In this document: in pieces, positions 37,501 through 50,000 of the stretch
How the letters are laid out: each line of letters begins with the position of its first letter
How positions within the stretch are numbered: position 1 is the stretch's first letter
Source: Azadirachta indica
Lineage: Eukaryota; Streptophyta; Magnoliopsida; Sapindales; Meliaceae
Direction: 5' to 3'
Assembly: GCA_022749755.1 (NCBI GenBank)
Contig: CM040449.1
Coordinates: 2,499,157-2,563,156 of the forward strand
DNA length: 64,000 bases
Notes under the pieces: model-generated
What the model was told of the DNA's origin: nothing
What the model saw: only the letters and a program-made list of their open reading frames with translations
The model's database searches: none
Translations under genes and position numbers: made by a program

Positions 37501-37847
37501 CGGAAGTTTTCGTGGTACCTGTTCTACAGTTAATTCTCAATCAGGAGAGCCAATATTTCTCCAGCCCACTTAGTTATTACCTCATTTTGCAGGTTTATTA
37601 CTTCCAGATGTACCTAGCTCTAGTCCTTCTTGGTTTCTTGCATGGCCTTGTATTTCTACCAGTAAGTAAATGAACTGATACATTATTGCATAAATTATTA
37701 TTTATTCAGTTCAAACGAAATGTGAACAGAAGTTATTTGCCATGGACTTTGATTTTGCAGGTTGTATTAAGCGTGTTTGGTCCACCTTCAAGATGTGTGA
37801 TTGGCGAGAAACAAGAAGAGAGGCCATCGGTTTCTTCACTGCAATAA
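22509..37847 (+). CDS. NPC1: NPC1-type intracellular sterol/lipid transporter (Niemann-Pick C1 family, RND superfamily)
   Basis: Thirty-nine exons, listed in the next entry, join in one open frame of 1305 residues, close to the usual plant and animal NPC1 length of about 1280. The protein is a 13-span membrane protein that moves sterols out of the lumen of late endosome or vacuole membranes; in plants the family is linked to sterol and sphingolipid balance. Residues 1-28 form a signal peptide. A Cys-rich lumenal sterol-binding domain follows (for example [10 protein letters not shown] at 92-101), then TM1 at about 291-311 and TM2 at about 388-408. The sterol-sensing domain spans about 634-815 (with [16 protein letters not shown] and the GALADFFLQ-like [10 protein letters not shown]). 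A second Cys-rich lumenal loop is at about 850-1110, and the last TM bundle ends before a short tail, RPSVSSLQ. Intron 1 has a GC donor. Intron 2 holds a 96-base tandem duplication. No frame break was found, so it looks functional. Confidence 0.96.
22509..37847 (+). other. NPC1: Exon map of the NPC1 coding sequence (39 exons)
   Basis: Derived by matching GT/GC-AG signals to reading phase, all phases agreeing: 22509-22562, 22961-23043, 23369-23468, 23684-23791, 24029-24145, 24594-24744, 25276-25520, 25665-25859, 26233-26309, 26399-26516, 27433-27516, 28179-28274, 28427-28528, 28629-28697, 29512-29607, 29684-29788, 30051-30164, 30547-30630, 30715-30843, 31493-31691, 31821-31964, 32084-32148, 32971-33054, 33147-33215, 33324-33400, 33591-33660, 34219-34368, 34929-34994, 35125-35269, 35413-35477, 35603-35668, 36019-36112, 36288-36324, 36432-36489, 36584-36694, 37156-37223, 37448-37514, 37593-37661, 37761-37847. 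Total 3918 bases including the stop. The smallest exon is 37 bases (36288-36324). Least certain are the exon 1/2 junction (GC donor) and the start of exon 22 at 32084, which adds a few residues not typical of the family. Confidence 0.85.
23061..23231. repeat. Tandem duplication (75 bp identical, 96-bp period) in NPC1 intron 2
   Basis: The bases at 23061-23135 recur identically at 23157-23231, separated by 21 bases. Each copy ends with GAATAGGCAGCTATTC, itself a short inverted repeat (GAATAG/CTATTC). The copies lie inside intron 2 between the donor at 23044 and the acceptor at 23368, so the coding sequence is unaffected. Confidence 0.95.
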
Positions 37848-38068
37848 GAATGAATATGCGGTGGGTGGTGCATCAAAAGAATCTTTTTTGTTTTCGTTCT
37901 TTTGTAAGTGTCGTAGGGTTAAAGTTCTGCATTTCTGATGCCCCAATTGCATGTATAATTACTGATCGAAAACACTTTCAATAGCTTGTAAAGCTGTACA
38001 ATCTTCAACTTAGAGAAAGCAGAAAAATGAAATTATTCATTCAACTTGGTTATTAATATTGTTTATTC

Positions 38069-38074
38069 AATAAA
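38069..38074 (+). terminator. Probable polyadenylation signal of NPC1
   Basis: AATAAA 222 bases after the NPC1 stop codon, in a suitable AT-rich context (TTATTCAATAAAATTTC). A TA microsatellite follows at about 38088-38113. The transcript then faces the convergent NLP gene, whose stop is at 39323. Confidence 0.55.
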
Positions 38075-39322
38075 ATTTCATAAGCTTCTATATATATATA
38101 TATATATATATACATACAATTACTTAATCAAAAAAACAAACTATATATACATGTGACATGATATTTTTTGAATAGCTTTGATCCACAGAAACTCGTCATG
38201 TTAGAGATGCATGAGTTTCTGTGGTGGTGGTGGTGGTGGGCTTCTATCGCGGAAGCACCCAAAATAATAAAAACAAGTCGAAAGAATCAAGCGAGGGTAG
38301 CTGGAGACACAACTTGCGGTTGCCGTTTCTCAAAATGAAATTGGGGCATCAATAAATAAATGAATCCGATTGAATCTCGTATAATATCAGAGATTGGGAG
38401 TGGCCTTGACAGCACTTTCACTGTCTTCATACGCCCAACTCGTTTTCTATATGAAAGTTACCCATTAAAAGACACGTGGACAACCGATAATTTCTTGACA
38501 ATTAACAAATCAAAAAGAAAAAACTAATAACATATCATAAGCGGAGCTACATACAATAAATAAGAGATCAAAAGAATTGCAGTATTAGATCAGTAACTGG
38601 CCTTAACTATGATTGGAAGACTCTAGACCACACAACATAATTGCTTGGTCGTGGATGCATAGTGGTCACACGTGCACACACACACAGACATATACATATA
38701 TATTTATATATATATAGATATAAAAGAATTTATATAAACGAAATAAACTATACGATCTGCTTAACTGTATGGAATAATACATCCTACGCATCACATGATT
38801 TTTCTACAGAAATATCAACGAGTATCCCCCATTCTTCTATTAAAATATCCAGAAGAATTATCAATTTTAGAATTAAAATTTTGATTTGGACAATTTACAC
38901 TTGCAGTTTTGCCCAATTCTAATGCCCGCCATTAAATATACATGCATGCAATTATTCTATAAAGAAACACAAACAGTTTCACCAACTTAACCCTCAGTTT
39001 TCCTTGAGGCCCAAAAGATTTAGATGCTTCTTCGCTTATACATGTCTTCAGAATTTTCAGGTTGCAATCTCAATTTTTTGCTTCCTTCCCTAATTCCAAC
39101 AACTTTTTCCCCAATTGTTCTCGGCAACTCAACTTTCCCGTCTTCCAATTGCCGCCGACTACAAGTCTTCTGACTTTGGACATCACAATTCATGTACCAA
39201 ATCCAAAACAATATGCTCGGTATTTACCAGCAAATCCTTTCAAATTTAAACCTGAATTAATTGGACAGATTCTTACTAATTTCAAGAGTGAAATTCAATG
39301 CAGCCTTAGAAGCATCTTAGGA

Positions 39323-42300
39323 TCAGGAATTACTGCTACAACCCAAACGCCTTTCCATAAGATGATGAGAAATTTGGAGTGAGAGTTTAATTGTTTGACT
39401 CTGAGATAATCGGCAGACATCAATACACTCTTCTAAATCAGCATCACATGTTAATAACACCCACTCCGAATCATCGTCTAAGTACTTGAGATCAAATAAA
39501 CTCATGTCCTCTATACTAAACCGCCTCGCAATTTCTTGGGACAAATCTTGAAATTTCCAATTATCTTGGATGCGGAGCCGGATTTTCTCCTCTCCAAATG
39601 TGACTTTCACTCTATGTCCATCAACATCTTGGGATATTCGGCCATAATTTTCTGGTAAAGAAGGAAGAAGCTCAGACGTATGCTGCTCTCTAAGAGATTT
39701 ATAGCTTTGGGATCTTGGCATTAGTTTTGGTTCTTCACTCGAGGCATGCAGCTCAGCCTCACCTCTGCCCCTCTTCAGAACAACATCACCAGAGCTCTCT
39801 CCAACCATAGGATCTTCCCCACCAGCAATATTATTCACAGACGGGTGTTGCCCACTGGAAACACACTGGCTTGAACTTGAACTCTGACTACATGAGGAGG
39901 ATGGTGATTTGGCAGCTCGGGGTTTGAAATTTCTGCCCTTAGGTTTCATGCTTGTCGGCTTTGAATGATCCGCTGGCATTGAAGTAGATAAAGGGCTGGT
40001 TCCAGATACATTTGGAGAAGCCAACTCCGGAAGTTTGTATAGAAGGAACCGATTTGAAGAGAACCAGAGTCACCTTGAACGGAGTCAATCACAAGTTGGA
40101 GCTTCTTCAAGGAGTGACCGACCTTTTTGATTTTTCGAGAAGGCCAACGTTTTATCCCATGTTGCCGGCATATTCTTTTCAAGGTTGTGGGGCAAACTGA
40201 AAATCATAAATAATATATAAAAGTCAAAGTAAAGATTAATAGATGAAGCTTCACATTATTCACATAGCTTGAAGTATTATATAATGTAAGCTGGGCTAAT
40301 AGTGGTTAAAATTCTTGTGGCAGAAAACTTATTCCCAGTAACATTATAAAAAACAAATTTTGTGCAATTTGCGTAAGACAATATATTGAAATCCATCTCA
40401 GCCTATAAGCTAGAACAAAGCAGCAGTGCATGACGGGGAATGGAATGGAACGACCATCTCCCAGGACTAATAAATTTTATAGAGAAATAGGAGCTGTTTG
40501 CCAACTATACACATATTATACTTAACACATGAAATTAGTTTTAGCATCTAATGCTTACCACCAATACTCTTTGCAGCATCTTTTAGGCTCCCAGCAAAAT
40601 ATTGCCGAAGAACTTGCAAGGTGATAGTTTTCTCTGCTTTGGTACGTCTTTTCTCTCCTGTTCTACCCAGAGCCACACTTGAAAAGCTACCCTCAACAGA
40701 ATTAGAATCACCAAAGTATTCACCGCTTCCTTTCAAGCTAAAATCCTTGTCGTGGTGCCTGACCTTCAAAAACTTTTCACCTGGCACCATTCTTGGTTCT
40801 CCTTTTTGGTTTAATGAGACATCACAATCTTTTTGGACCGCCGTGACACAGGCTGTCCAACATGAATTTTCTTGAGAATACTTTTCAGAATGAGTGTCCA
40901 CCTTGAACATCTTTTCTCTGCTCAGTATACCATCCAAAGGGGAAACAACTTCACTAATTGGTGAACTAGTTTCTTCCTCCAGCTCCTCATCGGCTACGAC
41001 CCGTAAACTCTGGCAAACCTGTTGTATTATGATGGACAAAGAACCAAGCATCTTCCTCTGTTCTTCAGGATCCCTACAACCCTTTGGCAAGAAGAACTCC
41101 AATACAAAGTCAGCTTTACCAGTCAGGATACTCCGCAGACGAATTGCAACAGCGCCACACAAACCAAACATCCTTGCATGGTGAGAGAGAGGATACTTGG
41201 TCTTTTTCAAGGAAGTTATGTCACTTGAAAAGCAAGGTTGGTTGGTCATAAATGCTCCCCCAGCAACACCTTGACCTTTTAACAAGTGATGCTCAGAGCA
41301 AGCTTCATGGAAACCCCACATATCAGGATCAGCAATATGGCAAGCACGATCTACAGTGGAAACACAATTATTGTAGGTCTTATGAGAGTGCCAAAACCCC
41401 CCTTTACCCTGTTGGATGCACGGGACCCAAGTTTGAGCTAAAGGTAATCTATGTGTCTCACAAGCACATCTCAAGACCTCTTGAATCTCAGGTAAGGCAG
41501 CTTGATACAAGTTGTCGGATACCTGATAAAAGAAAAAATCCACTGGTCACCTAAAAGTGAAAAATGTCAATTTGTTTGTTAATTTGCTTTTTACTATTAT
41601 CGTATTACCTTAATGTTCTCAATACTGGGAACTTCTGAGGTCCTAAGATCAACAGCCTGCAAGTGACAAGTTTATTCAATCAGAAAATAGGATTAAGAAA
41701 TTCCATTATACTCCTGGGTGGTATGTGAAGAATTTTTAATTAATGGAGGAAGCCAAGATCCATTATTGATTTAGACACAAACAAGACAAAGCAACTCAAT
41801 CTTCAAGAAACCAAGCATAATTTAAGTTTGAAAAGAAAAATAATGAATAATAATGTTAAAGGTAAACTTTTAAAAAAAAAAATCAGAGCCTACAAATTTT
41901 GATACCTTGAGTAACAGAAACAGTTGGTAAATTCTGCGGTTTTTTGGGTGAGACAACCATATAATAAAGGAGAAGTGTTATATCATTATGTCAGAAAGTT
42001 AGAATTGTCTTCACATTTCATACATCTGACAATTGGACAATACTGGATAAAGCTTGCAGTTTAAAGTCAAAAAATCCAGACATCAAATTTCTTAAAGAAT
42101 ATGGTTTTGTAGACACCATATATTAAGGGAGATAAAAACTGAAGATCCAGATTACAGATTACTTCATTCAGAGAAAAGACAGGTCATTCAATTGCTAAAT
42201 TCAATTATTCATCATCACTCAAAAAAAAAAAAAATTGAGGAAAACTAGGAGAGAAATCATAATGTAATGACAGAAAAACAGACCTCAAGTGCTTTGCGAA

Positions 42301-43198
42301 CACTTTCAAGTTCAGATCCATACTTTATCTTCCGGGTTGTCATCACAACCTCAATAACACCTAAGCAAGTCCTACTTCCTTGTTCAAAAACAGGAACAGC
42401 AAGGGTACCACGGACATCATACTGCTGAGCATGATCAACTCGTGAATATTCATCACTTCTGAAGAACTGGACGTCAGGAGTCCACTCAGGAACCTTACCC
42501 AAGAAAACCCGACCGGGCAATCCCGTGACATCCTTGGAATCCTCCTCAGCTGAGAAATAATAATTAACAGAGATATCCCTATAATTGGCAAGTTTCTGAC
42601 AATTGAGATCAACCGAGAAGGGCTGGTCATAAGTCGTCAGAACACGTCCACCTGCTCTACTTATAGGCACCCATAATTGTATAAGGACATCTTTATTATT
42701 CGTGAAATCTTTAATATTCCCAAGTGCCCATATTAATCTCTGAATTACAGAAGTTGAAGGTCCTGAATTTGCCCTCGGCGCAATCCACCATCTTCCGCTC
42801 AGTTCAGAATCTTCAGTAACGTTATTTTCCAATTGACTATAGCCTCCATCAACATTAATCACGCTATGACTAAGAGACTGATTACTAATAGGACTTTGAC
42901 TCTGGAGTTCACTCATAGTTGAAGTCCCCTGAAAGAATAGTTTTTGCCAATCGTTTTGATTATTCTGTTGAGAATGGCTCATGCTTTTATCACCATTGAT
43001 AGTCTCTGAAGCTGGCCATACAAATGAAGAGTCGAAGAGGGTAGTAGAGGTAGAGGGAATAGAATGAGGAAATTCAGATCCATCTATAGTTTCCAGCCAG
43101 CACCCTTCTGCCAACAATTCATCCATGTAATCCAAGTCCATTGTAGAATCGAGTGATGCCCCAAGCATGGTACTGGGTGATAAAACAGCATCTTCCAT
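39323..43198 (-). CDS. NLP4-like: NIN-like protein (NLP4/5 branch) transcription factor, frameshifted in the last exon
   Basis: Minus-strand exons 43198-42284, 41656-41609, 41522-40559 and 40196-39323. NLPs are nuclear nitrate-response activators. The N-terminus MEDAVLSPS with [19 protein letters not shown] and the GAF-like region (about 140-300, including [20 protein letters not shown]) match the NLP4/5 branch. The second conserved region starts at about 322 ([20 protein letters not shown]). The DNA-binding RWP-RK domain is at about 620-676, with RWPSRK at 659-664. A PB1 domain is encoded at the end ([14 protein letters not shown] to [12 protein letters not shown]), for NLP-NLP interaction. 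In this sequence one base is missing after Phe698 (around 40025-40032): the RWP-RK frame runs to a stop at 39946-39948 (725 residues), while the FPELASPN-PB1 part continues in the next frame to 39323. It is either a loss of PB1 or a sequence error; with one base added, the length would be about 933. A 5'-UTR intron is likely. Confidence 0.94.
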
Positions 43199-43235
43199 GT
43201 TGATCTTTTATCAAAATCCCATTTTGATTATATTG

Positions 43236-43827
43236 TTCTGCTGACTAGTTGAAATCCAAGGTTCCCTAGTATTATACAATATGCAGCAAGCTTTACAGAA
43301 AGTCGAACGTCCAACACCAAATCCAATCTTCAAATTATGATTTCTTCAAGTTGTTGAGACATTATCGCCAAGAATCATTCAGAAGAAAAGTTCAGATAAG
43401 AACAAGAAAATCATAGAATACTAAACAGTGAAATAATAATTAAACAAGAAAAAAAAAATTATTCATGCTGCGTGAAGATTAGCGTTCTCTTCTTCCGTCA
43501 AATCCAATATCAGTGAAAGTAGCACTATCGAAAGAGTCACCAATTAATTAGTTAGAGAATAAAACGCAATTTCTGAACCACCATATCCATCAAAATAACG
43601 TTAAGTAAAGTTTAAGATGTAAAGATAGAAAGAATACTTTCCATGGATTCGTCCAATATGCTGAGACAATAAAATTTCTCACATTTGATTCAATATTCTA
43701 GATTCCTCTACCGGAAAAGATAGGAAAGGCAGGATATTTACAAAACATTTTCATTCACAATAACAAAACTAATTTATTTCATCAACAAAAGCAAATCAAA
43801 TAATCGATGAAACAGAGAAAGAATACC
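43236..43827 (-). other. Possible 5'-UTR intron of the NLP gene
   Basis: On the minus strand a good donor (GTGAG|GTATTC) lies at about 43827 and a possible acceptor (TCAGCAG|AAC) at about 43236. The DNA between is AT-rich and has no frame. A TATA-like box lies further upstream at 44373-44382. Leader introns are common in NLP genes, but both sites are inferred by eye. Confidence 0.3.
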
Positions 43828-44372
43828 TCACTATGTAGAGATTCTTGAAGATACTCAGATGGGTGTATTTATGTTCGAGCGGTATTATTATAATCTTTTG
43901 GAAATACCCAGGACAACCGTCTGAGAAGGAGGACCATGAACAAACAAACGGCTTTAAAGAGCATGTCCCTCCACGAGAAAGAACCAATTTTTCATAGTAA
44001 TTATCTGAGAACCAATCCTGAAAATGTTTGTCACACTTGTGATTCCAGGCAAGTTGTAAGAGAACGATGCTGATTCCAACGTGTGACCCCACAAGAACAA
44101 CTCACATTTTGGGTCTTGGAATACTCGCTGTAAAGTCAAAACTCTGGAGCAAACAAACAGTTCGGGAGATGGAGATTGAGATTTCGGAGGGACAGAACTT
44201 ATCATCTGCTGATGCAATGGTTGATAATCAGATTTATTTTTCGAATGGATTGTTTACCATAATAATAAGAGAGGAATCAGAGGTATTCAAAGTGGTAAAA
44301 ATTGGGGCGGAGGTCTGTGTGTTCCACTTTCTCATGTTATACGCTAAGATGCTTTTAGACGGCTCTCACTTT

Positions 44373-44382
44373 CTATATATAG
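44373..44382 (-). promoter_or_regulatory. Possible TATA box of the NLP gene
   Basis: CTATATATAG, palindromic so strand-neutral, about 1.2 kb upstream of the NLP start codon. It fits a transcript starting near 44340 with a long spliced leader. No closer TATA box is evident. Confidence 0.35.
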
Positions 44383-44399
44383 TTTTTTAATTTCAGATA

Positions 44400-46620
44400 A
44401 TTACACTCAGGTCTCATTTTTTTCATAATTTTCTAAATGAGTTCACAATTTCTTCATTTAAATTAAATAAATACCCTACTTAAATCTTACTCATGCTGAA
44501 ATGAGCGCAATACGCTTCCTTCAGCACTGAAATTTACCTCAACATTTGTTACTGTCAAAACTCAATATCAAGGCGTAGTTTGAAATTATTATTGACTTTT
44601 GTTGTGTAGGTAATCAAAATGTTTGTTAAACCCCAATTTTTAACAAGAATTACTAATTTATATTTGACATTGGGTAATTTTATTCACAGTAATTATGTAA
44701 TTGTAAAATAATAATACTTTAATTTTCAATGTAAATTAGTTAAGAATAGAACCAAAAATAATTTGAGTACTTTGATATAAATAGAAATATTTAAATCTTT
44801 ATTTAGAAAATATGAAAGTGTAGATATGTAGATGTAAATAAATATATTATTAAGACAACAACTTAATATATATAAAAAAAAAAAAAAAAGGACGTCAACT
44901 TGCGCACGAGCCGAGTGGTTGGGAGAAAAGTGTCGAGTTTTGTCATCTTTATTCTTTACAATTCTGCTCGTCCCATTTGCTTGAGATTTTATTTTACTGC
45001 GCCCGCGCCCACAATGACGATAGCGTCGACCGAAAAGACGCTAAGAAAGCAAAAATTAATTGTATTTGAAAAACATTTTTTTTGAAATAATTTCTGGCCA
45101 CAATTTCATTCCATCGGGTTTGTTTCCTGCAACGCTTTTTAATTATCGCGTGTTGTTGTGCGTACGTCAGCATTAAATGAGAGTACGTCCGTACAAATTT
45201 TGGTCCTCTTCTATCTCTTTATAAGTTAAGATAGACATAATTGAAAATTGATCCACCACATTCCACAAGAACCACCACCACAATAATTAATAAATAATAA
45301 TAATAATAATAATAATAGAAAACTAAATTGTTTAATTTTTATATTTTAAAATATATTCACAATTAAAAAAATATATAAATATATATATAGAGAGAGAGAG
45401 AATTTTTTTTCAACTAAAAATCATGACGTTTTATAAAGTTTGAAGGACAATATATTTGGGGTGATAATGATGTGAGTATAATTTAATAGGGCAAGTTGAG
45501 AAAGGTAATGAAAGGAAAAAATGGAAGTAATCATGGAGAGCTTCCAGTTGGATCTAAATTTTGATAATTCAATTCAGTTTAAGTGAAATCCACTCATCCA
45601 TTTCTATTCAATTCTATGGTCCACTCCAACCCAAGGTGATAAAATAAAGATTTACGATTAATTAAGAAATAATGATTATTAATTCCCTTGGCTCTATAAT
45701 AATACAATAATAATAAATAAACTTATAATATATTAATAAATATTTATTTATACTTTACTTTATATGATTTTTAATACGTAATTGATGCTAAGTTATAAAA
45801 TTAGTTATAAAATGAATAATTAGTTATAATATATTAATATATATTTCGCTATTAATTAGTAGTTTTAAAATAATTTTTTATTATTAAATTAGAGTAAATT
45901 TTAATAAATTTATATATTTTAATGAATATTTTTAAACTTGAAGGACATGTGAATTATTTTTTTTTAATGATAATAATAATAACGTCACTCTTTTTAAATT
46001 TCATTTAATGCCAAGCATATTTCTTGGATTCAATTGGTCAATTGTTTGTGCTTTAGATCACAGCAGCATCATCATTCAACCATTAGATTTTTAAATATTT
46101 AGTATTCGACGCATTATCTATCCCTCACAATCAATTAATTACTTTAATTACTCAAAAAACCTTTTTCTAAAAAAATTCCCAAGTAATTTCCCATTCTCGA
46201 TCTCATCCCCACCCCATCCCCATGGTTGCTGCTTTATGTGGCCAGTCCCACTCCTTAATTTGTTAATGTTCGACTCACTTTAACTGATTACAACACCGCT
46301 ACCGCTAATATTAATAATTTGATAAACTTCTATATAAATTTAAATTTTACTCGTAAAAAACTAATTAGGCACGTAGTACTTTTTTATCATTTTAAGAAGA
46401 AAGTAAAGGAAAAGAAAAAAAAAAAAAAAGAAAACAAGTCTAGCATGAAAGACGAAAATTGGAACTCAAAATTCCCTGCTGTGAAAAGAATTATTGGCAG
46501 CCTCATCACTTAATTACTATAGGCCGTAGAAGAAGCTTTAAGAAACAAAAAGGAAAGAAAAAAGGCAGCATATAACAGTAAGTTGGACAAACACTTTGTT
46601 TTAAAATCGAAAAACTAATA
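44400..46620. other. AT-rich spacer between NLP and the first catalase gene
   Basis: No gene recognised. It contains an AAT microsatellite (about 45290-45316), a TA/GA run (about 45380-45400) and long A or T runs. The last few hundred bases (about 46620-47047) are probably the 3' untranslated region of the first catalase gene. Confidence 0.6.
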
Positions 46621-47047
46621 CTATCGATTGAATTCAAATCATTCATTCATTCGCCTCTCCATTTGACACACTGTACTTAAATACAGAAGAACGGAAAGGG
46701 AGAGCATGCAAATTAGAGGCACTACACTGCACCTACCACCAGGCGACTTCAGGAAAAACAGATTTGTCATGCAAGTTCAAAAACTAACCAACCGCAAGAT
46801 TTAAATCAGGAACACTAGGATTGTAGTATAAGCTCGTACAACCACCCACATTTATTTAGAGGAAAAGTCTGGTCTTCCAGAGAATTACACGATAAGCAAG
46901 TTTGTTTACTATTACAAAATGACACAACAAACGAAGAATTCACATTGTTTATAATTAAAGAGCTGACATCCTCTTTCTTTGTGTGCACTCCTTCCTTCCT
47001 AACACTCTCCAATTCTAAAACAAACATCATCGTCCAGCCCCTCATCT

Positions 47048-50000
47048 TCAAATGCTCGGTCTCACGTTGAGGCGAGATGCTAGCTTCTGACCCAGAGATT
47101 TGTCGGCCTGTAAATCATAACCGAATACAATAATCCAGTGAGAATTGCATATTGGCTAATGCAATCAACATAAAACATTACAATCTCTCCTCCAAAATAT
47201 GACCAAAGTTTTCCAGATGAAGCTTCTAAGGTCATTGTTATTCTATTTAAATGCTTGAAACGAATGAAAGTCTCACCTGAGACCAGTATGAGATCCATAT
47301 GCTGCGGATCTCGTGGGTGACACGTGGGTCAGATAAAGCCTCAATCCATCGGCAGATGAACCGCTCTTGCCTATAAACAATCAGATAAAACAATATTACA
47401 AAGAAATTAATATTATACTTTCACAATCTTTTCTGGTGAAAAATTGGTCAGAACATGGGCACTCACCTGTCTGGTGCCCAAGATCTGTATCTCTCTCCAG
47501 GTTGTTTGAAGTTGTTCTCCTTGTCAATTATGCACTGCAATGAACATCACACTCACTGCCTTTAACTTTCATAACATACATCAATTCAATGAAAAATTCC
47601 ACAGAATCCAAATATACAGTTCAGTTGACAGCCCACTAAACAACTATAAACGTAATGCAAGCAACAATCTTTGGCAAATCGCCATCAAACCTAAATTTCA
47701 AGATAAAAGTGATGCAAAGTAAAGCAATTTACCCTCTCACGCCTTCCGCCGCAGAGAGCAGGAGGAATTGGATATCTCTCAGCATGACGGACAGGGTCAT
47801 ACCTTGAAGGGAAGTAATCAATCTAAAAATAAGCATCATATAAGCACCATGTTAGAACACAATCTAAAAAAAGGCAGCACCATGTTCGAACAATCTAAGA
47901 AAAGGGCCAGTGACTATTGTTTTATAGATATTTTAGTACCTCCTCATCCCTGTGCATGAAATTCATGAACCCATCATAGTGGTTGTTGTGATGAGCACAC
48001 TTGGGTGAATTTGCTGGGAGTTGCAGATAGTTTGGTCCTAGACGGTGCCTCTGAGTATCAGCGTAGGAGAAGATACGAGTCTGGAGAAGCTTATCATCTG
48101 AATAGTAGATGCCAGGAACCACAATAGCAGGGCAAAAAGCTAGCTGTTCATTTTCTGCAAAGAAGTTATCGATGTTCTTGTTCAAGACCAATCGGCCAAC
48201 AGGCTGTAAGGGCAAGATATCCTCAGGCCAAGTCTTGGTTACATCAAGTGGGTCAAAGTCAAATTTATCCTCATGGTCAGGATCAATAGTCTGGATGAAG
48301 AGTTTCCACTCAGGATAATTTCCAGCTGCAATTGAGTCATAAAGATCTTGAGTGGCATGGCTGTGGTTAGCTCCTCCAACCTTGATTGCCTCATCCTCCA
48401 ATAAGCATTTGACTCCACAAGTGGGTTTCCAGTGAAATTTCACGTAGTGTGCTTTCCCTGCCTTATTGATCAGCATATAAGTGTTCACACCGGATCCTTC
48501 CATGTGCCTATAATCTTGTGGGACACCCAAATCATCAAAGAGGAAAGTGAACATGTGCAAGCTTTCAGGGTGGTGGGAGAAGAAGTCCAGGATCCTCCAG
48601 TTCTCTTGTATGTGAGACTTTGGGTTAGGTTTAAGAGAATGGACCATGTCTGGGAATTTTATTCCATCACGGATGAAGAAGACAGGGAAATTGTTTCCCA
48701 CCAGATCAAAATTACCCTGCGTTCACAAGGAAAAGAGGACACTATAAGAAGTTATCAACAAGTAAAGCAACTAACTTCTTCACAGCTTAGAACTCAGCCA
48801 CCTCAACGAAGTGACAAAATATCAGGTGACTTCTAAATATATGAATTGTTGAACCTATGTAACCTTCAATAAAGGAACTAAGTGGTTAGCTACTATTGAA
48901 GACAACCAGCAAAGAGGTTATTGCAGCCACATTTACACACAAAGAGGTCATTCCAGCCACATTTTACAGGCAAATACGCCAACCAAAATAAGAACTCCCC
49001 AAAGTGATAGAAGAAATTGTTAACCTGTTTCATGTTACAATTGTAAAGTTCTGGAAGCTTCAACATGACAGTAGAAAGATCTCCAATTTTATCAGCAAAA
49101 TCCACTTAAAGCTACACTATGCCCCTAAACACATTCATCGTTTAAGTGACCGACTGATTGTCCACATGATCCCCTATGTCAGACATATTCCAGCATGCAA
49201 TATATATTCCTGATAAAACAAGGATCAGATCAGTCCTCACCTCTCTTGTGTAAAACTTCACGGCAAATCCTCGAGGATCTCTCAGAGTTTCAGGGCTGCC
49301 ACGCTCATGGATAACAGTGGAGAAACGGACAATGACAGGTGTCTGAACCCCGGGAGCTCGAAGAAAATCAGCACAAGTAAGGCTAGAAATGTCGTGGGTG
49401 ACCTCGAAGAAACCCTTAGCACTGGCTCCCCTGGCATGGACAACACGTTCTGGAATACGTTCCCTGTCAAAATTGGCAAGTTTCTCCACTAGATGATAAT
49501 CCTCAAGAAGGATTGGACCTGTCAAGTTAAAGCAACCTGAATCTCAATACTGAAGATCTAAACGATATGCATCCCAGTGAAACAAGATAAAAAAGCAGGT
49601 ACAAAAGTGCTTAGAAATTAAACTTTTCTGCCTGGCCAGAAGAGAAAAATAAAAATATTCAACAAGACTATCCCCCAAGATGACTCAATAAAAATACATC
49701 TAAAGTAGATTTAGTTATTAATCCCTGTTTCTATTACATCAAAAAATATCATCCAAAGGTGGGCATATTCTACTATTGCTCAATACGTAACAACAAAGAT
49801 GATGATGACAATGGATCCCACAACAAAATTAAAATTAATTTGGACAAGTGATGAAAGCAATAATCAAAATGATAAAGTGCTGTGCCAACACATATGCAAT
49901 ACATAAATCCAACACCTCAAAAAAGCAAGATGCTCCAAGATAAAATACCTACATCATTGCCAAGATGAACAGAAAAAAAAAAAAAAGAAAAAAGGCATTA

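Noticed and set aside
39946..40182. Independent small RWP-RK gene
   Set aside because: It is simply NLP exon 4 read up to the frameshift stop; the upstream exons join it in phase.
44067..44390. 107-codon plus-strand frame near the NLP promoter
   Set aside because: It lies opposite the predicted NLP leader, shows no known domain and ends in AT-rich DNA. I see no promoter for it.
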